64,000 nt of DNA. Source: Sphingomonas radiodurans. Its GTDB lineage: Bacteria > Pseudomonadota > Alphaproteobacteria > Sphingomonadales > Sphingomonadaceae. A model generated the notes under the pieces. That model ran no database searches. It was not told the DNA's origin and worked only from the letters and a program-made list of their open reading frames with translations. Position numbers and translations under genes: made by a program. Of the stretch, positions 1 to 8,007 are shown in pieces; position 1 is the stretch's first letter, and each line of letters starts with the position of its first letter. The DNA lies in NCBI RefSeq assembly GCF_020866845.1, contig NZ_CP086594.1, positions 2,046,001-2,110,000 of the forward strand, in the 5' to 3' direction.

Positions 1-125
1 GCTCCAGTCCGCGCCATCCACATCATGCCCTCAAAATACGGTCGGTTGTCACCAGCAGGGCGACATCCCCTGCCACACTCGGCCGGCAGCAACGGCCCAA
101 TCAGAGCCCACTCGTCATCCGACAC
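1..125 (-). CDS. IS5-type transposase, N-terminal part, cut by window edge
   Basis: The reverse strand reads a frame with DDEWALIGPLLPAE near its start, followed by a GDNRPYFEGMMWMARTG stretch. This is the characteristic N-terminus of IS5-group (DUF4096/DDE) transposases. The chosen start is GTG at 125 (V-S-D-D-E-W). The frame stays open about 18 codons further upstream, to a stop near 190, so a longer start is possible. The catalytic part lies outside the window, so it cannot be said whether the copy is intact. Family recognition is from memory of IS5 proteins. An IS terminal repeat was not identified in the flanking bases. Confidence 0.7.
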   Translation of the reverse strand, partial: MSDDEWALIGPLLPAECGRGCRPAGDNRPYFEGMMWMARTG

Positions 126-503
126 CCCGATCCGCTCGCCCAACGCCGCCTCCAAAAGACAGCCTTGAATCAACCGCAGAGTCGCTCGTCAACCTTTGTC
201 CACCATACCTAGGCCAGCATCTCACGCATTCATTCACCTGGTACGATCGAAAGACCACGCCAGATGCAATGCGAGCATGACGTTACAGGAATGGCCATCG
301 TCATGGAGCATGGAAGGACATCAGCAAGCGGCGTTTAGATGATAATGTCCATGATCGCATGAGAAACCCATTCTGCTGAGGAAGATGGCGGCGCGCAGGT
401 AATGCCTGTCCCGTGCGAAAGCCGCACCTCAACGCCGCAGAAAAAGACCCAGCCTGCGAAACAGGCTCTGGACGTTCACAGGTTCGCCGTAGAACGACGG
501 CGC
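126..503. other. Intergenic, no gene recognised
   Basis: About 380 bases between the IS5 transposase start and the first glycan gene. Only short frames are present and none resembles a known protein. It should contain the outer end of the IS element and the promoter of the gene starting at 504, but I could not place either. The downstream frame is open back to 402. The 34 residues before Met 504 are rich in charged residues and unlike a membrane protein N-terminus, so they are treated as untranslated. Confidence 0.4.
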
Positions 504-2198
504 ATGAATAGCGTAAGGATCATCTCGCCGGAGCGAGCACTGGCATATGTGGCGATCGTCCTCGCGGTCGTCCTCGCCGCGCTCGCGGTGCCCAAGGAAA
601 TGATCATCACGCGCTGGTATTTCCTGCATCAGGATGCCCTTGCCGGCATCGTGATGGCGGGATTGCTGCTGCTGGCGATCCGTCGGAAGCTACCACGCAC
701 GGACTGGATCGCCGCGCCGCGCACCGCTCGCGTGCTGCTCGCGTCGCTGCTTCTCGCGCTGCTGCTGTGGGTGGGTACGTATACGCTGATGGCCGATTAT
801 GCCCTCACGCGCGACGAGTTGATGGTCGAATTCGATCGCGCGATCTTCGCGGCCGGCACCATGTCGTTGCCCCTCCCCGCCGCCTGGGCGGGATATGCCG
901 TGGCGCTCGTGCCGGCGTTCCTCCTCGACGTTCCAGCCAATGCGCTGCTGGTGTCGGCCTATATGCCAGTGAATGCGGCAATGCGAGCGGCGTTCGGGTT
1001 GGTGCTCGATCCGGCGTTGATGAACCCGCTGCTCGCGGCGGCCGGGCTGCTCCTGCTGCATCGCATCGCCCGCCGCCTGTTCCCCGATTGTGTCGGGGCG
1101 CAATGGGTGGCGCTGGCGGGCTATATGCTGTCGGCGCAAGTGCTGGTCACCGCGATGACGCCGTATGCGATGACGGCGCATCTGGTGTTCGATCTCGCCT
1201 GGCTCGCGCTGTTCCTGCGCGATCGGTGGTGGTCGCACGTCCTGGCGATGGCGATCGGCGTGGCCGCGATCGGATTGCACCAAGTGGTGTTCCACCCCTT
1301 GTTCGCCGGCCCGTTCATCCTGCTGCTGCTCGCCGAGCGGCGGTGGCGCCTGTTTGGCATTTATGCGCTCGTCTATGCCGCCGCGCTCCTGTTCTGGATC
1401 AGCTGGCCGCAGATCGTGGTCGCGGCGGGCGGTGTGCCGGCGGGCGGCAGCACCGCCGGGGGCGGCTCGTTCCTGATCGATCGCGTGCTGCCGCTACTGC
1501 GCGATCGCGATCCGCGAACGATCGCGTTGATGCTGCACAACATGCTGCGCGCAGTCACGTGGAACGCGGCGTTCGTCCTGCCCTTCGTCATCTTGGCGGT
1601 GCCGGCGATCCGGCGCCGCGAGGGCATGGCGCTGCCGCTCGCCGCCGGCGTGGTGTTGACGCTGGTCGCGATGGCGGTGCTCCTGCCCTTTCAGGGGCAT
1701 GGCTGGGGCTATCGCTATGTGCACGGGCTGCTCGGCAACGCCATGCTGCTGGCCGGCTACGGCTATCGCGAACTCGCCCGCCGCGATGCCCCCCGCGCCG
1801 CTGGTCTCGCGCTGCTGCTGGGGCTCGGCACGCTGCCGATCGTCGCCTGGCTGCTGGCGACCAGCCATGGGTTCGTCGCGCCTTATGCCCGGCTGACACA
1901 CGTGATCGAGCGCCAGCGCAGCGATTTCGTCATCGTCGACACCGAGCCACCATCGAGCGCGATCGACCAGGTCCGCAATCGACCCGACCTCGGGAACCGC
2001 CCGCTGATCTTCTCGAGCAAGGATCTGAGCCAGGCGCAGATCGCTGATCTTTGCGCGCGCGGCAGCATCACGCTGATCACGCGGCGCGATTTCCATGGCG
2101 TTGGGTTCGCGCCCGACCTGCCCGAGCAGAGCCGGCTGTTCGCGCGGCGCACCGCAATGCTGGCCAGGCGCGCATGCCTGCGCCGACCGATTGGGTGA
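504..2198 (+). CDS. Polytopic membrane protein, GT-C glycosyltransferase-like
   Basis: A 564-residue protein with about ten to twelve hydrophobic segments from residue 12 to about 480 and a soluble C-terminal tail of roughly 100 residues. The first large loop after two membrane segments contains a TRDELMVEFDRA stretch. Its acidic pair is the kind of D-E motif found in the first extracytoplasmic loop of GT-C (ArnT/PMT-like) glycosyltransferases. That family uses polyprenyl-phosphate sugars outside the membrane. The start at 504 was chosen because the hydrophobic region follows at once. The gene is 3 nt upstream of a GT4 glycosyltransferase and heads a three-gene glycan operon. The GT-C assignment is inference; no specific substrate is visible. 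Confidence 0.6.
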   Translation: MNSVRIISPERALAYVAIVLAVVLAALAVPKEMIITRWYFLHQDALAGIVMAGLLLLAIRRKLPRTDWIAAPRTARVLLASLLLALLLWVGTYTLMADYALTRDELMVEFDRAIFAAGTMSLPLPAAWAGYAVALVPAFLLDVPANALLVSAYMPVNAAMRAAFGLVLDPALMNPLLAAAGLLLLHRIARRLFPDCVGAQWVALAGYMLSAQVLVTAMTPYAMTAHLVFDLAWLALFLRDRWWSHVLAMAIGVAAIGLHQVVFHPLFAGPFILLLLAERRWRLFGIYALVYAAALLFWISWPQIVVAAGGVPAGGSTAGGGSFLIDRVLPLLRDRDPRTIALMLHNMLRAVTWNAAFVLPFVILAVPAIRRREGMALPLAAGVVLTLVAMAVLLPFQGHGWGYRYVHGLLGNAMLLAGYGYRELARRDAPRAAGLALLLGLGTLPIVAWLLATSHGFVAPYARLTHVIERQRSDFVIVDTEPPSSAIDQVRNRPDLGNRPLIFSSKDLSQAQIADLCARGSITLITRRDFHGVGFAPDLPEQSRLFARRTAMLARRACLRRPIG

Positions 2199-2201
2199 AA
2201 G

Positions 2202-3350
2202 ATGCGCATCTGCATTGTCTATGATTGCCTCTTCCCCTGGACGGTGGGTGGCGCCGAGCGCTGGTATCGCGCGCTGGCGGAGCGGCTCGCCGCGCAGGGG
2301 CATGACGTGACGTATGTGACGCAGCTGCAATGGGGCGCCGCGGACGCACCGGCCATCGCCGGCGTGCGCGTTGTCGCCGTCACGCCGCGTATGGCCTTGT
2401 ACAGCAACGGGAAGCGGCGGATCGCGCCGCCGCTGCGTTTCGGGCTCGGCGTGTTCGCGCATCTGCTGCGGCACGGGCGCGGCTACGATCACGTCCATTT
2501 GGCAAGCTTCCCCTATTTCTCGCTACTGGCGGCCGGGGTGCTGCGCCCGATCGGGCGCTATTCGCTCGGGGTCGACTGGCACGAGGTGTGGAGCGCGGAC
2601 TATTGGCGCGAGTATCTCGGCGCCGGCGGCAGGATCGGCTGGTGGGTCCAGCGGCTATGTGCCGCCTTGCCGCAGCAGGCCTTCGCCTTCAGCCGCCTGC
2701 ACCGCGATCGCCTGGCCGGGCTGGGGCGCTGGGCGACGCTGCTGCCGGGGGAATATGCCGGCGGCGACAAGGACCAGGTCGCCGCCGGGGGTCCCCCCAC
2801 GATCCTCTATGCCGGGCGCCTGATCGCCGAGAAGCGCGTCGATCTTCTGCTGGAGGCGTTCGCGCTGGCACATGCCGGAAACCTCGCGTTGCGGTTGCAG
2901 ATCGTCGGCGACGGCCCGGAACGCGATCGGCTCGCGGCGCGGGTGGAGGAACTCGGTCTCGGCGCGGTGGCCGAGCTTACTGGCTTCGTGCCGCAGGCGG
3001 CGTTCGATCACCTGTTCGGCCGCGCCACGGCGATCGTCCAGCCATCGGCGCGCGAGGGCTATGGCATGGTGGTGGTCGAAGCTGCGGTGCGCGGCATCCC
3101 GGCCGTGCTGGTCGAAGCGCCGGACAATGCCGCGGTCGAACTGATCGAGTCCGGCGCGAACGGGCTCGTCGCCGAACCGACGCCCGAAGCGCTTGCCGCG
3201 GCGATCCTGGCGGTGGTGGCGGACAATCCGGCGTGGCGCGCGCGAACGGCGGGCTGGTATGCCGTCAATCGCGAGCGACTGTCGCTCGATCATTCGCTCC
3301 GGATCGTCGCCGGCGCGATCGATGGTTACGTTCCGGTAACCATGTCTTAA
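2202..3350 (+). CDS. Glycosyltransferase family 4 protein
   Basis: A 382-residue GT-B fold glycosyltransferase. The N-terminus MRICIVYDCLFPWTVGGAE is a typical GT4 start, with the Gly-Gly-Ala-Glu loop that contacts the acceptor or donor. The C-terminal half has LYAGRLIAEKRVDLLLEAF and the EX7E motif (E285 and E293), which bind the nucleotide-sugar donor. It probably transfers a sugar from a nucleotide donor to a lipid-linked or surface glycan in the cytoplasm. Its ATG is 3 nt after the stop of the membrane protein upstream, and a methyltransferase follows 24 nt downstream, so the three are likely co-transcribed. Sugar specificity cannot be read from the sequence. Confidence 0.88.
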   Translation: MRICIVYDCLFPWTVGGAERWYRALAERLAAQGHDVTYVTQLQWGAADAPAIAGVRVVAVTPRMALYSNGKRRIAPPLRFGLGVFAHLLRHGRGYDHVHLASFPYFSLLAAGVLRPIGRYSLGVDWHEVWSADYWREYLGAGGRIGWWVQRLCAALPQQAFAFSRLHRDRLAGLGRWATLLPGEYAGGDKDQVAAGGPPTILYAGRLIAEKRVDLLLEAFALAHAGNLALRLQIVGDGPERDRLAARVEELGLGAVAELTGFVPQAAFDHLFGRATAIVQPSAREGYGMVVVEAAVRGIPAVLVEAPDNAAVELIESGANGLVAEPTPEALAAAILAVVADNPAWRARTAGWYAVNRERLSLDHSLRIVAGAIDGYVPVTMS

Positions 3351-3374
3351 GCCCTGTATTCTAGCGTCTGCGGC

Positions 3375-4289
3375 ATGATGGAGCGCGCGATGGCGACAAT
3401 GCAATCACGGCCCGTTGGCGATGGGCGCGGCGCATGTGCCGTTGCGCCCGACGGCATCTGCGATTTCACCTCGCTGGGTACGTTCGAGGACAAGAGCGGG
3501 AAGGTCGGCGCGGTGAGCGTGCTGCAATGCCGGCATTGCCGCATCGGCATTTCGACGCCGCCGCTGCCCGATGTTGCCTTCTTGTACGAAGGCCGGGAAA
3601 GCCAAGACTTCCAGCCCGATACGAACGGCCTGGCGCGGCAGATCAAGCAGCTCGCCTTTGCACGGCAAGCCCGCCAGATCCTCTCGCAGCTCGAAGCCGC
3701 GCCGGGGAAGGTGCTCGATTTCGGGTGCGGCAGCGGGCTGTTCACGCGCTGCCTCGACGATATTCTGGGCGTCGGCTCGGTCACCGGCAGCGATTTTCAT
3801 GCCGATGCCCCCGCCGAGCTTGCCGGGCGCGCCTATCTGCCGATGAACCGGCTCGATGAATGCGAAGGCCGGTTCGATACCGTGCTGGCGATGCATGTGC
3901 TCGAGCACGACGACGATGCCGCTGGGCTGTTGCACCGGGTGGCGCGCATGGTCCGGCCGGGCGGCCGCATCGTGTTTGAGGTGCCCAATATCGATTGCGT
4001 GTGGACGCGGCTGTTCGGACAAGCGTGGGATGCCTGGTACGTCCCGTTCCACCGCACGCATTTCAGTCTCGCCAGCCTCAATGGCTTGGTTGCGGGCGGT
4101 GGGCTCGAGCTGATCGCGACGCATCGCGTCAGCGTGCCGACGACGGGGCGGTCGCTGGCCAATCTGGTCGGCGCGCGCAATTCGCTGCCGTTCCTGCTTG
4201 CGGGCGCCATGCTGCACCCGGTGCAGATCGCCGGCGAGAAGCTCAGCGGACAATCATCGGCACTGCGAGTAATCGCGCGCAAACCCTGA
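3375..4289 (+). CDS. SAM-dependent methyltransferase with N-terminal Cys motif
   Basis: A 304-residue class I methyltransferase. SAM motif I, VLDFGCGSGLF, lies at about residues 113-123, and the post-motif region has the VLEHDDDAAGLL and RPGGRIVFEVPN stretches typical of Methyltransf_23 proteins. Before the Rossmann domain are Cys21, Cys29 and a C52-x2-C55 pair; this could be a small metal-binding ribbon, as in some sugar methyltransferases, but that is only suggested by spacing. Possible starts are ATG 3375, 3378 and 3390. It is the last gene of the GT-C-like/GT4 operon, so methylation of a sugar residue in the same glycan is the likely role. Confidence 0.8.
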   Translation: MMERAMATMQSRPVGDGRGACAVAPDGICDFTSLGTFEDKSGKVGAVSVLQCRHCRIGISTPPLPDVAFLYEGRESQDFQPDTNGLARQIKQLAFARQARQILSQLEAAPGKVLDFGCGSGLFTRCLDDILGVGSVTGSDFHADAPAELAGRAYLPMNRLDECEGRFDTVLAMHVLEHDDDAAGLLHRVARMVRPGGRIVFEVPNIDCVWTRLFGQAWDAWYVPFHRTHFSLASLNGLVAGGGLELIATHRVSVPTTGRSLANLVGARNSLPFLLAGAMLHPVQIAGEKLSGQSSALRVIARKP

Positions 4290-4303
4290 TCGGGTTCGTT
4301 TGA

Positions 4304-4324
4304 AAACGCGCTGAAGGCGCGTTT
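4304..4324. terminator. Hairpin between convergent operons
   Basis: A perfect 8-bp stem, AAACGCGC (4304-4311) with GCGCGTTT (4317-4324), and a 5-nt loop, 15 nt after the stop of the plus-strand methyltransferase. The A/T ends of the stem give a short U-run on either strand, so it could terminate both convergent operons. There is no long T-tract, so strength is uncertain. Confidence 0.5.
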
Positions 4325-4333
4325 CGCGGCACC

Positions 4334-4399
4334 GGTCCGCGCCCCTACCTACCTCCCATTCAAGATACTGACGTGGAAGGTAAGGTAGGGGAGCGGGCC
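4334..4399. repeat. Long imperfect inverted repeat
   Basis: Arms of about 21 nt (4334-4354 and 4379-4399) around a central spacer of about 24 nt. The core CCCCTACCT (4342-4350) pairs perfectly with AGGTAGGGG (4383-4391), and the flanks GGTCCGC and GCGGGCC pair with one mismatch. It lies between the stops of two convergent operons, just after the smaller hairpin. It may be a second bidirectional terminator or an intergenic REP-like sequence. Confidence 0.5.
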
Positions 4400-4419
4400 G
4401 GCAGCATCTGAAAAGCCTA

Positions 4420-5256
4420 TCAGCGGTGCCCGGTCACCAGCAGGCATGATGGCACACCAGCGGGCTGCTCACCGACGCCGAGCATGATCGTCCTGGCGAT
4501 GCCCGCCGCGATCGGCCGGGGCAACGCGGCGCGGTTCTGCAGGCTGCGCAGCTTCAGCCGGCGCTGGATCTCGATCGGCCGGCTCTTGCCTAGCGTCAGC
4601 TTGTGGAGCAGGCCACCCGTCAGGCGCGACAGCGTTTCCCAGCGCCGCGTCTCGCCCTGCGTGACATAGCCTTCCGCGCTGTCGAGCACGAGGCCGTTGC
4701 GGGCGCACATGGCGCCCCAGTCGGCCGCCGACAGATAATGGAAATGCGCCAGCCGCCGATCGAGCTCGGCCAGATAATCCGCGCGCGTACGGCCCGACAG
4801 GCTGCCGGCGAGATTCTCGTGGAAGCCGGGGCACGGCACGGTGAAGAAGAACTGCCCGCCCGGCTTGAGCAGCCGCCCGACCTCGGCAATCACCGGCTCG
4901 AGATCGGGAATGTGCTCCAACACCGAATTCGACAGCACATAGTCGAACGTGCCGTCTTCTTCCGGTATCGCGTCTCCGCCGCAACTGTGGATGCGGCGGT
5001 AGAATCCGTATTGGCGCGCCGCGTCAGTTTCCAGCGGATCGGGATCGATCCCCACCAGATCGGGCGTCGTGCCGATGCGCGCGAACAGGATGTCGGTCAG
5101 GATGCCATCGCCGCACCCCAGGTCGAGCCCTAGGCCACGCACATCGGCCATCGCGCGGGCGAGCGCGTCGATCTCGATCGCGCGGAACCAGGCGGTCGCC
5201 GGCTGCGCCGGATAGCGCGCGACGAATTCGGTCAGCAAGGCGCTGGAAACGGTCAT
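4420..5256 (-). CDS. Class I SAM-dependent methyltransferase
   Basis: A 278-residue methyltransferase with motif I LDLGCGDGI at about residues 44-52, an acidic residue ending the second strand in VGIDPDP, and SNSVLEHIPDLEPVIAEV then LLKPGGQFFFTVPCPGFHE, as in Methyltransf_11/25 proteins. Its ATG lies one base after the stop of the GtrA gene, so it is the third gene of the GT2-gtrA operon. It likely methylates a small or lipid-linked sugar acceptor; the substrate is not visible. It is a different subfamily from the plus-strand methyltransferase facing it. Confidence 0.8.
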   Translation of the reverse strand: MTVSSALLTEFVARYPAQPATAWFRAIEIDALARAMADVRGLGLDLGCGDGILTDILFARIGTTPDLVGIDPDPLETDAARQYGFYRRIHSCGGDAIPEEDGTFDYVLSNSVLEHIPDLEPVIAEVGRLLKPGGQFFFTVPCPGFHENLAGSLSGRTRADYLAELDRRLAHFHYLSAADWGAMCARNGLVLDSAEGYVTQGETRRWETLSRLTGGLLHKLTLGKSRPIEIQRRLKLRSLQNRAALPRPIAAGIARTIMLGVGEQPAGVPSCLLVTGHR

Positions 5257-5257
5257 C

Positions 5258-5686
5258 TCAAAGCCTTTTTATCGATCGCGGCAAGCTGCCGCCCAGCTTG
5301 CCACCCAGCTTTCCGTCCAGCGCGATCGCCCAGAAGCTGCTGGTGATATTGTAGAGGAACATCAGCCCAATCACCGCGGGCGCCGCCCAGACCATCGCCA
5401 CGCCGGCGCAGTCGCGGATCAGGAAGAACAGCAGAATCGCGACCGGCGTGTTGACGATCTGCGCCGCGGCATAGCGCGCGAAGCTTCCGGCGCCTGGCTG
5501 GGTGCGATACGTGATCGCAAGGTGCAGCGCATAGCTGAGCGGGATCAGCACCAGCGCCGACGCGATCACCGCAAGCCCGTAATGCACGCCGACCCGGTCG
5601 AGTGCGACGAGCAAGGCGATGTTCAACGTCATGCACGTGACGCTGACCGCCAGATAGCGCGGCGAGCTGCTCAGCAGCGCCTTCAC
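5258..5686 (-). CDS. GtrA family membrane protein
   Basis: A 142-residue protein with four predicted membrane segments (about residues 12-30, 36-55, 72-92 and 98-118) and the RYLAVSV and YALHLAITYR stretches typical of GtrA/DPMS3 proteins. Members of the family are thought to flip or position polyprenyl-phosphate sugars together with a GT2 partner. The start GTG at 5686 overlaps the stop of the upstream GT2 gene by 4 nt (GTGA), which implies translational coupling and supports the functional pairing. The C-terminus is followed after one base by the methyltransferase start. Confidence 0.85.
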   Translation of the reverse strand: MKALLSSSPRYLAVSVTCMTLNIALLVALDRVGVHYGLAVIASALVLIPLSYALHLAITYRTQPGAGSFARYAAAQIVNTPVAILLFFLIRDCAGVAMVWAAPAVIGLMFLYNITSSFWAIALDGKLGGKLGGSLPRSIKRL

Positions 5687-6948
5687 GCGTGCGCGCCCAC
5701 CGGCACGACATCGGCGGCCGGCCCGGTATTGGCTGTGGGCACGAAATTGGCCTCGTTTCCACCGATCACCGCCAGCAGGAATCCGCCGAACAGCGTCTGC
5801 AGGCCGATCGTGCCAGCCACGCCGGCCAGCGCGACCGGCAGGATCGAGCGCAGCGCGGCGAAGCTCCCCGCCCCCCAGTGCACCGCCACGCCGATCATCG
5901 ACGCGACCGCGATCGCCATCAGGAGCAGCCCGCCGATCACGCATCCTTCCAGCGTCAGCAGGCCGCGCGCGCGGATCAGCCAGCTGTTGGGCAGCCGATA
6001 GCCGGCACGAACGCCGTAAAGATGTGAGGCGACCGCCATCAACGCCGCCATATGCCCCGATACGGCGAGCAGGGCGCCGATGACGATCCAGCTCTCGCCG
6101 AACGGAATGCTGCCGAGCAGGCCAAGCGCGTGCAGCATCGCGATCGTCAGGATCAGCGTGCCCGCGCCGACGGCGACGATGCCCGGCACGCCGAACATCC
6201 AGGTCGGCGACAGCATGAACAGGTAGCGCAAGTGGCGCCAGCCATCGCGCCAGGGGCGCAGATGCGGTTCGCGCTCGCGCAGATCGGGCGACAGCGTCGC
6301 TGGCACTTCGGTGGTGCGCAGCTTCAGCAGCGCGGCCTTGATCACCATCTCGCTGGCGAATTCCATGCCCAGGCCCGTCAGCCCGAGCCGCGCGAAGGCG
6401 TCCTTGCGGATCGCGCGCAGCCCGCAATGCGCATCGCTGACGCCCGAACGGAAGAACAGGTTGAGCAGGCCGGTCAGCGCCGGATTGCCGATGTAGCGGT
6501 TCTTCCAAGGCATCGCGCCGGCTTCGATCCCGCCCTTGAACCGGCTTCCCATGCACAGGTCGAAGCCCTGGTCGAGCTTGGCGATCATTGCGACGCCCTC
6601 GGTGAAATCATAGCTGCCGTCGCAGTCGCCCATCAGGATGTAGCGCCCGGCTGCCGCCTCGCATCCCTTGATCAGCGCCGCGCCATAGCCGCGCCGAACG
6701 ACCGGCACCACGCGCGCGCCAAGCGCCGCGGCAAGCGCCTGGCTGCCATCGGCCGAGCCATTGTCGGCAATCACGATTTCACCGCTGAGCCCGCACTCGG
6801 TGCGCAGCCTTGCCAGCGCGTCGATCGCATTGCCGATGCAGTGCGGCAGCGATTGCACTTCGTTGAGGCACGGCATCACGATCGACACGTCGATCGCATG
6901 CCGGTCGGCTGGCTCGACCAGCGAGAACTGCCGGTGCTGGAGTTCCAA
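5683..6948 (-). CDS. Glycosyltransferase family 2, polyprenyl-phosphate sugar synthase-like
   Basis: A 421-residue protein. A GT2 (GT-A fold) domain occupies residues 20-240: VSIVMPCLNE, then IVIADNGSADGS, a DxD-type metal site in MGDCDGSYDF (D108 and D110) and CGLRAIRKDAF. Four to five membrane segments follow from about residue 265 on, a common layout for DPM1-like enzymes that charge polyprenyl phosphate. No ATG precedes the domain. The start TTG at 6948 was chosen because an AAGGGGG sequence lies about six bases upstream. It is the first gene of the GT2-GtrA-methyltransferase operon and probably supplies the lipid-linked sugar that a GT-C enzyme would use, perhaps the one at 504. Confidence 0.82.
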   Translation of the reverse strand: MELQHRQFSLVEPADRHAIDVSIVMPCLNEVQSLPHCIGNAIDALARLRTECGLSGEIVIADNGSADGSQALAAALGARVVPVVRRGYGAALIKGCEAAAGRYILMGDCDGSYDFTEGVAMIAKLDQGFDLCMGSRFKGGIEAGAMPWKNRYIGNPALTGLLNLFFRSGVSDAHCGLRAIRKDAFARLGLTGLGMEFASEMVIKAALLKLRTTEVPATLSPDLREREPHLRPWRDGWRHLRYLFMLSPTWMFGVPGIVAVGAGTLILTIAMLHALGLLGSIPFGESWIVIGALLAVSGHMAALMAVASHLYGVRAGYRLPNSWLIRARGLLTLEGCVIGGLLLMAIAVASMIGVAVHWGAGSFAALRSILPVALAGVAGTIGLQTLFGGFLLAVIGGNEANFVPTANTGPAADVVPVGAHA

Positions 6949-7148
6949 ACACGCCCCCTTCGGAAAAGTGCGCTCTTCATGAAGGCAGTTGGTTAACAAC
7001 CGATCAAACCGGCATGTCGTTGTGTAGGTATCACGTCCGCCCACGAAACGTCGGGGGTCCGACAGAGGTGGCTCGGGGGATCTGAACATCGGGGATAAGT
7101 GGATTGCCGATCTGACAGCGGCCGTGCTGGCCGCGAGAAGGAGGCAAG

Positions 7149-7220
7149 ATGAGCAAACGACCCCGCTGGAACCACAGCCCGGCATTCAAGGCCAAGGTGG
7201 CGTTGGCTGCCGTGAAAGGC
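7149..7220 (+). pseudogene. IS3 orfA remnant (first 24 codons)
   Basis: A GAAGGAGG ribosome-binding site precedes an ATG and a frame beginning MSKRPRWNHSPAFKAKVAL, the helix-turn-helix start of IS3-family OrfA. The match stops after AAVKG, where the sequence jumps into orfB in another frame around 7221-7227. The rest of OrfA, including its leucine zipper, is gone. The frame stays open to 7574, but that part is the out-of-frame shadow of orfB. Confidence 0.8.
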
Positions 7221-7227
7221 GCGCCGG

Positions 7228-7788
7228 CCGAACACCTCGACGCCGGCACCGGGGCACAAGATCTATCCGTACCTGCTGCGCAAGCTCGCGGTGATCCGGC
7301 CGAACCAGGTCTGGGCGACGGACATTACGTATGTGCCGATGGCGCGTGGCTTCGTCTACCTCGTCGCCATCGTCGACTGGTTCAGCCGGCGCGTGCTGGC
7401 GTGGCGGGTGTCGATCTCGCTCGATGTCGGGTTCTGCATCGAGGCGCTGGAGGAGGCGCTGACCCGCTACGGCAAGCCCGCCATCTTCAACAGCGATCAG
7501 GGCTCGCAGTTCACGAGTGCCGCCTTCACCGCCGTCCTCCACCGCGAGAAGATCGCGATCAGCATGGACGGTAAGGGGTGCTGGCGCGACAACGTGTTCG
7601 TGGAGCGCCTCTGGCGCTCGGTGAAATATGAGGAGGTGTACCTCAACGCCTATGCCTCGGTTCCCGAGGCCCGCGCCGGCATCAGCCGCTACATCGGGTT
7701 CTACAATGCCGTTAGGCCGCACTCCGCGCTTGGCGGCCGCACGCCCGACCAGATATACTTCAACCAGCCGCTTCTCGCAGCGGCATGA
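7228..7788 (+). pseudogene. IS3 orfB remnant with DDE core
   Basis: From [19 protein letters not shown] on, the frame matches the C-terminal two thirds of IS3-family OrfB (rve integrase core). All three catalytic acidic residues are visible: the Asp in WATDITY, the Asp in NSDQGSQF and the Glu in FVERLWRSVKYEE. The frame ends with the usual RPHSALGGRTPDQIY. The N-terminal part and its own start are deleted. An internal start at 7291 would give a 165-residue protein. Loss of the DNA-binding part makes activity unlikely. Confidence 0.8.
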
Positions 7789-7892
7789 TCAACCAGCGGC
7801 AGTCCACTTATCCAAGCCGTGAACCTGTCCAGACAAACCGAGCAACCTCTGACAAGGCAACAGGTCGGCAACAAATGTCGACACCGCAGCAG

Positions 7893-7906
7893 ATCGACAT
7901 GTCGAT
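7893..7906. repeat. Perfect 14-bp palindrome
   Basis: ATCGACATGTCGAT is a perfect palindrome in the 194-base gap between the IS3 element and the ndh stop. It could be a regulator site or chance. No gene starts nearby in either direction. Confidence 0.25.
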
Positions 7907-8007
7907 GCTGGGTTAGGGGTCCGCGCCACCATCCGTCGCGATGGTAGTGTCGATAACGGAAGGGTGACCCAGCGATCCGCTGGCCGAGACCAGTGCGCGG
8001 CTCTACG

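Larger units (their letters stand above)
7093..7813 (+). mobile_element. Internally deleted IS3-type element
   Basis: Near-perfect 17-bp inverted repeats bound the element: GGATAAGTGGATTGCCG at 7093-7109 and its complement at 7797-7813, with one mismatch. Inside are the first 24 codons of an IS3-type orfA fused to the last 187 codons of orfB. Intact IS3 elements are about 1.2-1.4 kb, so roughly 0.5 kb appears to be missing. The exact terminal base and a target duplication were not resolved. The copy cannot encode a full transposase, but might still be moved in trans if another copy exists. Confidence 0.75.

Noticed and set aside
5687..6556. Upstream extension of the GtrA frame to 6556
   Set aside because: The extension is an out-of-frame copy of the GT2 gene; GTG 5686 with the 4-nt GTGA overlap is the sensible start.
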